A stretch of DNA of 64,000 bases, taken from assembly GCF_014230315.1 (NCBI RefSeq), contig NZ_JACLAW010000001.1:310001-374000 (forward strand). The letters are read 5' to 3'. Position 1 is the first letter of the stretch, and the number at the start of each line of letters is the position of its first letter. The translations under genes were made by a program, and so were the position numbers. The DNA comes from Novosphingobium flavum (lineage in GTDB: Bacteria; Pseudomonadota; Alphaproteobacteria; Sphingomonadales; Sphingomonadaceae). The notes below the pieces were generated by a model. The model made no database searches and had not been told where the DNA came from. It was given only the letters and a program-made list of their open reading frames with translations. Positions 26,820 to 36,500 of the stretch are shown one piece after another.

Positions 26820-27778
26820 CCATCAGCGCTTACTGGGAGCTTGATCCCGCCGCCGAGCCGCAGCGTTTCGAGCCTCTCGCCGGGCGGCAGTTGCCCGGCA
26901 TTGTCAAGTCGCAGCGCGGGCCGGCGCTGAACCGCTTCGATTACTACGCGCAAGTGGGCAGCGCCGCGGCCCAGGCCGGGTTTTCCGGTCTGTTCATCCG
27001 CCACCGCGAAGAGGCAGACGAAAGCCGGGTGATCGCCGCCGCGGTTGCACGAGAAGTGCCGGGAATTGTCCTCGTGCCGGAGTTTCCGGCCTCGGTCGGA
27101 TCGGCGGTCTATGCCGCGAAGCAGGCCGTTTCGTTCCAGCGCAGCACGCGCAACCGGCTCGGCTGGGCGATCGCGGCAGCGGAGGGCGCTGCCGACCGCC
27201 GGCGCTCGGGCGATTACATCGGCGCGGATGACCTGGGCGAGCGGCTGGAGGAATTCCTGACCGTCGCGCGCGGGGTTCATGCCGCGCAGCCCTTCACATT
27301 CGAGGGGCGGCACTTCGCGGTGAAGGACGGCGGCTTTGCCGATCCGCTCAACCGGGCGGATTTCCCGCAGGTGTTCCTGCAGGGCGAAGACGAGGAAGAC
27401 CTCGAATATTCGGCGCGGCAGGCGGACGTTCATCTGTTTCGGGCGAGCGCCTTGGCGGACGTGTCCCGGCAGGTCGAGACCCTGGACGGACTGGGCAAGC
27501 GAACCGGCCGCCCGGTCGCCTATGGCCTGCTCCAGCCAGTCGTCGCGCGCCCGTTTGCCGACGAGGCGCAGCGTCATGCCGAGCGGATCGGCGCGCCTGC
27601 CGAGGCCCTGGTCGGGTCCTATGACGAGGTCGCCGCAAGGCTTGCCGACCTGGCAGGCGTGGGGATTTCACACTTCGTCTTTCGCAGCCTGCCCTCGCTC
27701 GAGGAGGCCTATCTCGTCGGACAGCACGTCCTGCCCCGGTTGCGGGCGCGGCTCTCGACCCTGCGCGTCGCGGCCTGA
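26816..27778 (+). CDS. Luciferase-like (LLM) flavin monooxygenase, divergent SsuD paralogue
   Basis: 320 residues. The TIM-barrel luciferase-like fold is indicated by GFSGLFIRHREEADESRVIAA, VGSAVYAAKQAVSFQRSTRNRLGWAI, FTFEGRHFAVKDGG and the SsuD-like end LPSLEEAYLVGQHVLP. It is shorter than SsuD (about 380) and much diverged. The ATG overlaps the previous gene (ATGA). It may oxidise a different sulfonate from its neighbour or act as a partner subunit. Confidence 0.78.
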   Translation: MTISAYWELDPAAEPQRFEPLAGRQLPGIVKSQRGPALNRFDYYAQVGSAAAQAGFSGLFIRHREEADESRVIAAAVAREVPGIVLVPEFPASVGSAVYAAKQAVSFQRSTRNRLGWAIAAAEGAADRRRSGDYIGADDLGERLEEFLTVARGVHAAQPFTFEGRHFAVKDGGFADPLNRADFPQVFLQGEDEEDLEYSARQADVHLFRASALADVSRQVETLDGLGKRTGRPVAYGLLQPVVARPFADEAQRHAERIGAPAEALVGSYDEVAARLADLAGVGISHFVFRSLPSLEEAYLVGQHVLPRLRARLSTLRVAA

Positions 27779-27796
27779 GACCAAAGGAGCACTTTC

Positions 27797-28951
27797 ATGG
27801 CGATCGACTTCTACTGGCGCCTGCCGACCCATGGCTGCCATTCCAGCCTGCGCACCCACGACTACGACCGGGGCGACTGGTCGCCGCTGCGGCCGGGCAA
27901 TATCGCCCCCGGCCCGGCGAGCGACGGCGGCGCGGACCAGTTCGCCTATATCGATCACTTGTCCCAGATCGCGAAGGCGGCGGAAGGCGCGGGCTTTCTT
28001 GGCGGGCTGATCCCCTCGTTCCCGGGGACCGAGGACCCTTGGGTGATCTCCTCGCTGCTGGCCCGCGAGACCAGCACTTTCCGCTTCATGCTCGCCTTCC
28101 AGCCGGGCTTCGGAAATCCGGTCCACAGCGCGCGGGCGGCAGCCAGTCTGCAGCGCCTCAGCGGCGGCCGGGCCCTGTTCAACATCATCACCGGCGGCGG
28201 CGGCCCATCGCAGCTGTGGTGGGGCGACAGCTTTTCGCACGACGACCGCTATGGTCGCACCCGGGAATGGCTCGACGTGTTTCGCGGCGTGTGGGGTGGC
28301 GGCTCGTTTGATTACGATGGCCGCTTCTACCAGGTCGAGAACGCTGGCCTGGCACCGCTTCTGGCAAACGAGGAATTTCCCGAGATGTGGTTCTCGGGCT
28401 CGTCCGATGCGGCGCTCGAAGTCGCGGCGCGGCATGCCGACTATTACCTGTCGTGGCTGGAGCCGTTCGACCAGTTGGCGGACAAGTTCGACCGCGTGAA
28501 GGAGCGCACTGCGCGGCTGGGCGGTGAACAGAAGTGCGCGATCCGCGTGGATCTCGTCGCCCGGCCGACCGAGGAGGAGGCGTGGCGCGAGGTCCAGATC
28601 GGCTTCGAGAACGTCAGCGAAGAGCGCCGCCGCACCCGCACGCGCGGCACGGACTCGGTCGGCGCCGCCCGGCAGGACGCGTTGCGGCCCGCCGATGCGA
28701 CGCGCTACGACGACCTGATCGTCGCGCCCAACCTGTGGGGCGGCTTCAACCTGCTGCGCGGCGGCCCGGCGCTGGGCATCGTCGGCAGCTATGAGCAATG
28801 CGCCGAGCGGCTGGACGAACTGATCGCGCTGGGCGCCGATGGCTTCATCCTCGCGGGCACGCCCCATCTGGAGGAAGCCTGGCGCGTGGGCGAGGAAGTT
28901 CTTCCGCTGCTCGGGCAGAGCGGTGTGGCGTTGCTTCAAGCTGCCGAATAA
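27797..28951 (+). CDS. Alkanesulfonate monooxygenase-like (SsuD family)
   Basis: 384 residues, aligning with SsuD along its length: FYWRLPTHG start, LIPSFPGTEDPW, LQRLSGGRALFNIITGGG, DRYGRTREW, RGTDSVGAARQ, NLWGGFNLLRGG and GTPHLEEAWRVG. From memory of the E. coli enzyme, the position of Cys54 is Thr here and His228 is Asp, while Arg226 and the PHLEEA histidine are retained, so substrate preference probably differs. SsuD converts alkanesulfonates and FMNH2/O2 to aldehyde and sulfite. GGAG precedes the ATG. Last gene of the rightward operon, followed by a strong terminator. Confidence 0.85.
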   Translation: MAIDFYWRLPTHGCHSSLRTHDYDRGDWSPLRPGNIAPGPASDGGADQFAYIDHLSQIAKAAEGAGFLGGLIPSFPGTEDPWVISSLLARETSTFRFMLAFQPGFGNPVHSARAAASLQRLSGGRALFNIITGGGGPSQLWWGDSFSHDDRYGRTREWLDVFRGVWGGGSFDYDGRFYQVENAGLAPLLANEEFPEMWFSGSSDAALEVAARHADYYLSWLEPFDQLADKFDRVKERTARLGGEQKCAIRVDLVARPTEEEAWREVQIGFENVSEERRRTRTRGTDSVGAARQDALRPADATRYDDLIVAPNLWGGFNLLRGGPALGIVGSYEQCAERLDELIALGADGFILAGTPHLEEAWRVGEEVLPLLGQSGVALLQAAE

Positions 28952-28973
28952 CCGCTTGGCAGAGGGCCTGGAG

Positions 28974-29008
28974 AAGGGGCGTCGGGAGCAATCCCGGCGC
29001 CCCTTTTC
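28974..29008 (+). terminator. Rho-independent terminator of the sulfonate operon
   Basis: GGGGCGTCGGGA / TCCCGGCGCCCC stem (one G-U pair) followed by TTTTCT, 25 bp after the SsuD-like gene. Confidence 0.85.
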
Positions 29009-29282
29009 TGTGGGGGCGAGCGGATATGGTTGAAGTCTCACGGCCTGAGCAACGGTCCGCTTTCGGCATGTCGGAACTTGTTTCAGCACGACGATTGGGG
29101 TGAGGGCAGCTTTGTCGGGGGGCGACATTCTCGATCCAGCCACAAAACTCCGCTCAGCCTGAGCGGGTTTGGAAATAAGTCCAACGTTCGCAAAGTCGGC
29201 GTGTCCGGACCACATTTAGGCAGGCAGCCGTCATTGCGGCCGTTGGATGCGCCCCCGGATCCATCTCAAACGACATGGCCCC
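29009..29282. other. Non-coding spacer between convergent transcription units
   Basis: No supportable gene. An 8+8 bp palindrome CCGCTCAG-C-CTGAGCGG lies at 29150-29166; phrases such as AAGTCCAACGTTCGC look like decayed intergenic repeat material. Confidence 0.5.
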
Positions 29283-29316
29283 AAAAAAGGGCGCCGGGAT
29301 TGTTCCCGACGCCCTT
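29283..29316 (-). terminator. Rho-independent terminator of the TBDR at 29378
   Basis: On the minus strand AAGGGCGTCGGGA-ACAA-TCCCGGCGCCCTT is followed by a run of T. The stem is nearly the same sequence as that of the terminator at 28974-29008. Confidence 0.85.
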
Positions 29317-29377
29317 CCGGTCTGCCGCTGGTGATGGAGGCGAGGCGGCAGGGATCGCGCCGCCCCGCTTTCCTTGG

Positions 29378-31720
29378 TCAGAAGCGGTAGATCACCGATG
29401 CACCCCAGGTGCGCGGATCGCCCCACTGGACCACGTCGCCCGTTACCGTGGCCGAGGCCGCGACGAGCGAGTGGTTGAGATAGCGGGCATTGAGCAGGTT
29501 GTTGACGAAGGCCGAGACGCTGAACTTGTCGTCGGCGGTGGTGTAGGTGATGCGGGCGTTGGCGAGGGTGTAGCCCGGCTGCGAGGTGTAGTAGCGCGTC
29601 GCCGGGTCCTGCGGGGTGACGTAGTAATACTGCAGCGAGGTGTAGCGCGCGTCGGCCTCGAACTCGATGTTGCCAGAGTTGCGCAGCGGCACGGTGTAGC
29701 TGGCCGCGACGTTGAGCGTGGTGTGCGGTGAACGGACGAACTGCGCGCCGGACAGGTTGGCCCCGCCGTTGAGCACGTTGAACTGGTCGTAGCGCGTATT
29801 GAGCAGGCCGAGTGCGGCGTTGAGGTGCAGGTTTTCGACCGGGCGGACCGCCAGTTCGACCTCGGCCCCGTCGACGTGGCCCTTGGCGGCGTTCTGGAGG
29901 TAGGAGACGGTCGTGCCGCCGACCGCGCCCGGGTTCGGGCCGACGACGTTCACCTGCACGTTGCGGTAGTCATAGTGGAAGCCGGTCAGGTTGAGCGTCA
30001 CGGCGCCGTCCAGCCACTGCGACTTGTAGCCGACTTCATAGGAGTTGAGCCGTTCCGGCTCGACCGCGATCAGGGCGGCGGGAAGGGTGGCCGCCGTGTT
30101 GAAGCCGCCGGACTTCAGGCCGTGCGAATACTTGAAATAGATCAGGTTGTGGCGGTCGATCTGGAACGAGGGGGTGGCGTCATAGGTGAAGGCATCCCAG
30201 GTCCGCGAGAGGTTGCCCGAGAAGGTGCCGGCACCGCCGTAAGTGCCGGTGTAGCTGTTCCACCACTGGGCATAATTGCTCCATGACGCCGTGGCCGCGC
30301 TGGCCGAGGCGAGACGGTTGAATTCGAGCTGCTTCGTCTCGCGGGTCCAGCGGCCGCCGAGGGTCAGCTTGAACCTGTCGGAGATGTTGAGCGTGCCGCT
30401 GGCGAACACCGCGCCGCTTTCGGTCTTGTGGTTATAGCGGGTGTTGCTGAAGGCGACCGTGGCGCCGCCGCCGGCCAGCGCGGGCACGGCGGTTTCCGGC
30501 AGGGCCGCGGAATAGGCATTCGAGCGGATCTTCTCGTTGAAATAGAAAGCCCCGACGATCCACGACAGGGTCTGGTCCTTGGGCGAGGTCAGGCGCAGTT
30601 CCTGCGACCATTGCCGCGAGCTGGCGTTAGAATAGCCGCGCGAAATCTCGAACGGCGTATAGTCGTTGTCGCCGGCGCTGCGGCTGTCGAAGCGTTCGTA
30701 GCCGGTGATCGAGGTAAGCGTCAGGTCTCCGGGATGCCAGTCGAGATGGAGCGAGCCGCCGACCTGCTTGTTGTTGGTCCATTCCGGCGCATTGGTATTC
30801 GTGGTGTCCTGGTCGGTCGAGGGCACGTAGCCCCCGCGATAGACCCCGCTGGCGGCATAGCTTGCCGTGTTCCAGTAGCTGCCGTCGGTCTTGTAGCGAC
30901 GGTAGTGCAGGCTGAGCAGGGCTTCGAGGTCGTCGGTCGGCTTGGCCAGGATCTGGCCGCGGAAGACCTGGTCGCTGATCGCGTTGGAATTCTGGCCGGT
31001 GAACAGGTTGGTGAAGCGGCCGTCGCGGTCGTCGATGCGGAAGGAGCCGCGCACGGCCAGCTTGTCGGGCACGATCACGGCGCCGACGCCGCCTTCGGCG
31101 ATCTTGTCGTCGTAGCTGCCGTATTCGAGCTTCAGGTAATTCTCGTCATCGCCGCTCAGGCTGGGGCGCTTGGAAATGACGTTGATCGCGCCGCCGGTGG
31201 TGTTCTTGCCCCACAGCGTGCCCTGCGGGCCGCGCAGGATTTCCACCCGCTCGATGTCGAACAGGGGCAGGCCGGTCGCGCTGGAATTGCTGATGTAGAC
31301 GTCGTCGAGATAGAACCCGACCGGGTTTGCGAGGTCGAGCTGCTGCTGGCCCGCGCCGACGCCGCGGATCCACCAGCGAGGGCGGCCGTGCTGCTGCGTG
31401 CCGGCCGAGGCGTTGGGGACAAGGCTCAGCACTTCATTGGCGGAACGGCCGATGCCGCCGACCTGGAACTGTTCCTTGCTGAGCGCGCTGACGGCGGTGG
31501 GAACGTCCTGCAGCCGTTCCTCGCGGCGGCCAGCGGTGACGACGATGTCGTAGCTGCCGCCGGCGGCTTCGTCGGCCGCTTCGGCGGCGGGGATGGGAGC
31601 TTCGGGCGCCGCAGCCTCTTCGGCCGTCGCGGCGAGCGCCGGGGTTGCGGCCAGGCTCAGCGCCAGGGCGCTGGCTCCGGCGCTCAGGAAGCGGGCGGTG
31701 CGGTGAACTCGGTACGACAA
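29378..31720 (-). CDS. TonB-dependent receptor under sigma-54 control
   Basis: 780 residues from a TTG at 31720 that has GGGGGAAG five bases upstream. Signal peptide RVHRTARFLSAGASALALSL...ATPALA, TonB-box-like SYDIVVTAGRREERLQDVP, plug motif IERVEILRGPQGTLWGKNTT, a beta-barrel and terminal phenylalanine (VIYRF). Longer ATG starts at 31789 and 31804 must be wrong, because the ATG at 31789 is the -24 element of a sigma-54 promoter. Its promoter and the palindromic activator site place it in the same regulon as the desulfinase and sulfonate operons, so it is probably the outer-membrane importer of the organosulfur substrate. Confidence 0.92.
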   Translation of the reverse strand: MSYRVHRTARFLSAGASALALSLAATPALAATAEEAAAPEAPIPAAEAADEAAGGSYDIVVTAGRREERLQDVPTAVSALSKEQFQVGGIGRSANEVLSLVPNASAGTQQHGRPRWWIRGVGAGQQQLDLANPVGFYLDDVYISNSSATGLPLFDIERVEILRGPQGTLWGKNTTGGAINVISKRPSLSGDDENYLKLEYGSYDDKIAEGGVGAVIVPDKLAVRGSFRIDDRDGRFTNLFTGQNSNAISDQVFRGQILAKPTDDLEALLSLHYRRYKTDGSYWNTASYAASGVYRGGYVPSTDQDTTNTNAPEWTNNKQVGGSLHLDWHPGDLTLTSITGYERFDSRSAGDNDYTPFEISRGYSNASSRQWSQELRLTSPKDQTLSWIVGAFYFNEKIRSNAYSAALPETAVPALAGGGATVAFSNTRYNHKTESGAVFASGTLNISDRFKLTLGGRWTRETKQLEFNRLASASAATASWSNYAQWWNSYTGTYGGAGTFSGNLSRTWDAFTYDATPSFQIDRHNLIYFKYSHGLKSGGFNTAATLPAALIAVEPERLNSYEVGYKSQWLDGAVTLNLTGFHYDYRNVQVNVVGPNPGAVGGTTVSYLQNAAKGHVDGAEVELAVRPVENLHLNAALGLLNTRYDQFNVLNGGANLSGAQFVRSPHTTLNVAASYTVPLRNSGNIEFEADARYTSLQYYYVTPQDPATRYYTSQPGYTLANARITYTTADDKFSVSAFVNNLLNARYLNHSLVAASATVTGDVVQWGDPRTWGASVIYRF

Positions 31721-31771
31721 GGACTTCCCCCTCAAATCGGGCGCAACGGTGCGCGGGTGTCGGGAGGGGTT

Positions 31772-31789
31772 ACGCAACGAGCGTGCCAT
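31772..31789 (-). promoter_or_regulatory. Sigma-54 promoter of the TBDR
   Basis: Minus-strand ATGGCACGCTCGTTGCGT matches TGGCACG-N4-TTGC perfectly, GG and GC being 10 bases apart. It lies 51 bp before the TTG start. Confidence 0.9.
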
Positions 31790-31854
31790 CCTTGCTGAAA
31801 TCAATATATATCAATGTGATATATCGATTTTGGCGCGAAATCCGGCCCTGCGGC

Positions 31855-31872
31855 ATGCTGCAATTGCAGCAT
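31855..31872. promoter_or_regulatory. Palindromic upstream activator site of the TBDR promoter
   Basis: ATGCTGCAATTGCAGCAT is a perfect 18-bp palindrome about 65 bp upstream of the sigma-54 promoter. It shares its GCTGCA-NN-TGCAGC core with the site at 20050-20063. An AT-rich stretch between the palindrome and promoter could allow DNA bending. Confidence 0.7.
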
Positions 31873-32036
31873 CAGCGGTGACGGCGCTGCTGGATCTTGC
31901 GCAGCCCATGGCCCGGCGCGCCATGGCCGGGGCACCGCACGGGTGAAGCCGCTCGGCGCGCAATGTCTATTAAAAGAGTTGAGTTTTTTCCGATCTGCTT
32001 CCTAGGGTGCGCGCCAGCCGGAAACAGGAGCGATTC

Positions 32037-33392
32037 GTGAAGCGCGACGGGCAGAAATTGCCGATTGCCATCGTGGGAGCAGGGTTCAGCGGAACCCTCC
32101 TCGCCATTCATATCCTGCGGCATGGCGGGCGCGTCGTGCTGGTCGAGCGCGACCATACGAGCATCGCGCGCGGCCTGGCCTATGGCACGCGGCGGCCGGA
32201 GCACCTGCTGAACGTGCGCGCCAGCAACATGAGTGCTTTCCCCGATGATCCGGGCCACTTCCTGCGGTGGATGGGCTTTGCCGAACGGGAGCAGGTCAAC
32301 CGGTTCGTCCCCCGCCTCGCCTATGGTCGGTATTTGCGCGAGTTGCTGATGAACGCACTGGGCAAGTCGCCTGACCGGATCCGCATCGTCGAAAGCGAGG
32401 CTGTCGACGCGGTGGTCGGCCCGGGCAGCACTCGCCTAGACTTTGCGGATGGTCGTAGCCTCGACGTCAGGGCGGTCGTTCTGGCGATCGGCAACTGTCC
32501 GCCGCGACTGCCTCCCGCCTTCGCCGGGCTGCCCGGTTCGATCGTGATCAGCGATCCCTGGCAGGGCGCGATCGACGCTGTCGCCCGGGCTGGCGGTGAC
32601 GTGCTGCTGCTGGGAACGGCGCTGACGGCGGTGGACGTGATCCTCGGCCTTGTCGGCGCGGGGCACCAGGGGCGGATCACGGCGCTGTCGCGGCGCGGCC
32701 TGGTGCCATTGGCGCATGACGCCGAGGCGGCGACGATCGCGTTCGTCTCCCGTCCCGAGGGGCGCGGGTCGTGGCTCTTGCGGCATGTCCGCAAGCGCTC
32801 CGAGCGGGTGGGGTGGCGCGCGGCGGTGGATGAGCTGCGGACACATACCCAAAGCTTGTGGCGCCTGCATGACGAGCAGGCACAGCGCCGTTTCCTGCGG
32901 CACCTGCGCCCGTTCTGGGATGCGCACCGGCACCGGATCGCTCCCGCAGTGGCCGAAAAGCTCGAGGCCCTGCAAGACAGTGGGCGGTTGCGATTTGCCG
33001 GTGGGCGGATCCTGTCAGCCGAGCGATCCGGGCCGGGGCTGCTCTTGAATTGGTCCCCGAGAGGCACGGGACAGACCACGACCGATCATTTCGACTTCGC
33101 GATCAATTGCACCGGGCCGGAGGGCGACATTCACCGGATCGCCAATCCTTTGCTGACCAGTCTCATTGCGCAGGGCCGCGTCCGGCCCGATCGGCACGGC
33201 CTGGGGATCGACGTCGATCGGCTGGGCAGAGCCGTCGACAGCGCGGGCGGCAAGCAGGAATCCCTGTTCGTTGTCGGCCCCCTGACCAAGGGGGAGGCAT
33301 GGGAGGCGGTGGCGGTGCCTGACATCCGCCGTCAGGTGTGGGAGCTTGCGCGATTTCTCACCAATTCGCATGTGATTTCGACGGACATCTGA
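32037..33392 (+). CDS. FAD/NAD(P)-binding protein (NAD_binding_9-type)
   Basis: 451 residues. The N-terminus LPIAIVGAGFSGTLLAIHIL holds the GxGxxG dinucleotide-binding motif. ERDHTSIARGLAYGTRRPEHLLNVRASNMSAFPDDP is typical of the hypothetical FAD-NAD(P)-binding family (YdhS-like), whose reaction is unknown. A second cluster near residue 185 (GGDVLLLGTALTAVDVILGLVG) supplies another nucleotide-binding site. The GTG at 32037 is chosen for its CAGGAG site. It is transcribed away from the TBDR and may share the divergent control region, but no sigma-54 promoter was found for it. Confidence 0.82.
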   Translation: MKRDGQKLPIAIVGAGFSGTLLAIHILRHGGRVVLVERDHTSIARGLAYGTRRPEHLLNVRASNMSAFPDDPGHFLRWMGFAEREQVNRFVPRLAYGRYLRELLMNALGKSPDRIRIVESEAVDAVVGPGSTRLDFADGRSLDVRAVVLAIGNCPPRLPPAFAGLPGSIVISDPWQGAIDAVARAGGDVLLLGTALTAVDVILGLVGAGHQGRITALSRRGLVPLAHDAEAATIAFVSRPEGRGSWLLRHVRKRSERVGWRAAVDELRTHTQSLWRLHDEQAQRRFLRHLRPFWDAHRHRIAPAVAEKLEALQDSGRLRFAGGRILSAERSGPGLLLNWSPRGTGQTTTDHFDFAINCTGPEGDIHRIANPLLTSLIAQGRVRPDRHGLGIDVDRLGRAVDSAGGKQESLFVVGPLTKGEAWEAVAVPDIRRQVWELARFLTNSHVISTDI

Positions 33393-33574
33393 CTTGGCCG
33401 CCAGACTGACCCGCATCCTGGATTGTCATCAATTAGAGGTCGTCCTTTGCGCACCTGAACGGCTGGCCGGTTTGAGGCTTCCGGTTCGGCCAGTCGAATG
33501 TCGGCTTTGGTTGAGAGCTACAGATCTGCATATAGGGGCCCACGACGAGCAGAACTTCGTGGGGCTCTCGCCTG
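33393..33574. repeat. Spacer with degenerate intergenic repeat, copy 2 (33469-33515)
   Basis: The spacer between converging genes contains GGCCAGTCGAATGTCGG, similar to the element at 6855-6899. No gene or clear terminator was seen. Confidence 0.3.
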
Positions 33575-36500
33575 TTAGCGGCCGCTGAGCGTAACCGAAT
33601 TGCCAGGACCGCTGCCGCTGCTGCAGTGAAGGTACCAAGGGCTCAGCGGATCGATGATCTCGATGATCACCGTGTCGATTGCTGGCTTTTTGCCTGCCTG
33701 CACAGTATCCGGCGCATCTACCACTTTCGCATTCCAGATCTTCGTTTCGAGCTGGTGTGAACCGCTACCGGTGACTGAAAGCTCGATGGTCCGGCGCCTG
33801 CCGTTGCTGCTGCGCACGACTGCGGCGAGAGATGCTGAACGCAATGGATCCAGTGCCAGCGTCAGCGTGGTTCCGTCGGCAACGGAAAGGGACTGTTCAA
33901 CCCCGCCGAAACGGACTGCGTAACGTCCGGAAGCGAGCTGGATGCCAAACTTTCCGGGGCGAACGCGGGTGATCGCGCCCGTCCGCTCGTTCCGGAATTC
34001 GGCGCCTTGCGGTGCACTGCCGCTGACGCTGGCGCCGATACCGATCCGTGCAAGGTTCATGGCCATACGGCAGTTCGAATAGACCCACATTTCTTTGTAC
34101 GGGAACACGGCGTTGTTGCCCCAGGCGGGCGCATCGCCTTCATAGGAGTTGAAGCCCAGCGACATGCCGCCGACGAAGTTGGGCAGCGCAACGGTGAAGT
34201 TCTGCCAGAAGGCATTGCCGACGCCGTAGATCAGCGAGCGCGAGAACGGGTTGGTACCCAGGACCCACTGGACCTGACGGGCTGCAAGGTCGGACAGATC
34301 GGGGCGGTGCAACGCCGCGGCCGCTACGCCCAGGCCGATGGTCTTGCTCATGTGCACGGTGGTCGCGCCTTTGCGGACGTGGTCATACCACAGCGGGAAG
34401 ACGCGGAGCCGGTGGTTGGGCCCCAGCGGCGTGCCATCAGCGTACTGCTGTTGCATCTGCCGACGGATCAGCTCCGGGGTGGGCGGCGTCGGGAATACCG
34501 CGTTGGGGTGCTTGGCCAGCATCATGCCGGTACGGTCGAGCGGCTGCGGGGCATCGAGGTCGGCCTGCCGCCATACCGCTGCGGGGACGACATCGAACGG
34601 CGCCGATGCCTTTGAGCCGCTGACGCAGTAGTGCTCGGCATAGATGGCCAGGCCGACATGCCACTCCATCCACTCCGGATGGCTGGGAAGCGCATCGCAC
34701 AGCGCTGCGAAGGCGAGCAGGCCGCAATCCTCGAAACTGTTGTGGTATTCGTGGACAATCCGGGTTCGTCCGGCGTCCTCGTAGAAGTAGCCCGAAATGC
34801 CGATGCCATCGACGAAGCGGCGTTCCTGGATCTGGACCAGCCATCGGCCGAACCGCACGGCTTCCTCGGCATAGCGGGCATTTCCGGTCGTACGGTAGAG
34901 TTCGACCGCGGTCAGGGTCAGGTAACCGACGGTGTCACGCCAACTGGGCTCGTTGATTTCGCGGGGTAGTGCTTCTGTCGGCGGAGCGGAAATGGCCGCC
35001 GTGATCAGGGCAAAATCTTCGGTCGCCGCCTTGAGCAGGCTGGCGGCGAATGCCGGTTCGAGCCGCCGAAGCGTCCGAACCGCGCGCGCGGCAACGAGGA
35101 CACCCAGTGTGTTCTGGAAATCGTCGCGGCCAACGCTTCCCCTTGCGTCGTCCTGTACGACATCGTCGAAGGTGTCGCGCAGGCTGTCGGTCCAGTAGGA
35201 GACGTGATTGTAGAGCGCCCGCAGACCGGGAGCAAAACGGGTTCGCACCGACCAGTCGAGCCCCCAGCGGGCTTCCTCCAGTGCCCTTTCGGCAAGGGCA
35301 TGGTCTCCCTTGCGGACGAGGGCATCGTGCAACTCGAGCAGCGCATAGATCGAGAGGTGGGTACGGTACGGGCTCTGGGTAAGGTTGGCGGCATCATGCC
35401 AGCCACCCTCGATGCTCCGCTTGTCGCCCTTGTATTCGGCAAACACGTCCTGGTGGCAGGCATCGTGAACGCCGGGGAGCGGGAACCCGCAACGTAGGCC
35501 GTAGAAGGCGTTGAGCGTGGCCTCGATCGTGAAGCGCCATGCGTCCTCGCCGATAGGAAAGGCTTCGCTGATGGCGGCCCCATGCCGGATCCGGTAGCGG
35601 CCCGGTCCGGCAAACCCGGTAAAGTCCAGGACGCGGTAGATGCCTCGGGCATTCTCGATCCGCTGCGCAGGAAAGGTTGCGATAGTGCGTCCCCCCTCGG
35701 CATCGAGGAGCTCGAACTGGTCCGGTCCTTCGGGAGCAATCGCGACCTTGGGCCCGGCAGGCTGGTAGCCGACATGGCTGTAGGCGATGGTGCCGGGCGC
35801 AATCGACCAGCCCTTGGGCGGCTCCGCATCGATGCGCTCTACCGCGAGATCATCGAAATCGAACGTCACACGCGGGTCCGCACCGGCCACGCTGACGCCG
35901 GAGAGGGTCTGGAAGATGGTGAACTCCACCACCCTGTCGCGCTGGTGCTCTGGAATCTCCCAGACGATGTGGTTCCATTCGCCCGCCCTGAGATCGCCGA
36001 CGTAATGAACGGCGACGGGATCGAGCGGGCCCGCTGATGCACCTTCTGACAGGAACTGGATGGAGATGGTGTTGATCGGATTATCGGTCGGGTGAAGGTA
36101 AGCCCACAGCGAAATGCGGTTGTATCCGCTCCAGTCCTGCGGCTGCTTGAAGCGCAGGCGGGCGAAGGCAGCGAAAGGCTGTCCCTCGAACAGGACGCCG
36201 TCGCCCTGGAATGTCCCATTTGGACGGCGCGCAGCCCGGATGTGCTCCTCATTGCGTAGAAGCGTGCTGAACCGGAGCGAGCGGGTGCCGACCCGGCTGC
36301 GCTCCGAGGTGTACCCCAGTTGCACCGCCGGGGACGCGATCCAGCCTGCATCATCCTCCATGTCGTCGAGCACGTGCCGGTCGTGCACCGGTTTATGCCG
36401 TCCCTTTTCGTCGAGCAGTTTGGACAGGTCTGCCTGAAGGAGCGGACGCACGGGCCAGCGTCCCTGCCAGAGCGACGCTGCGCTGTCGGCGCCGCGCGTG

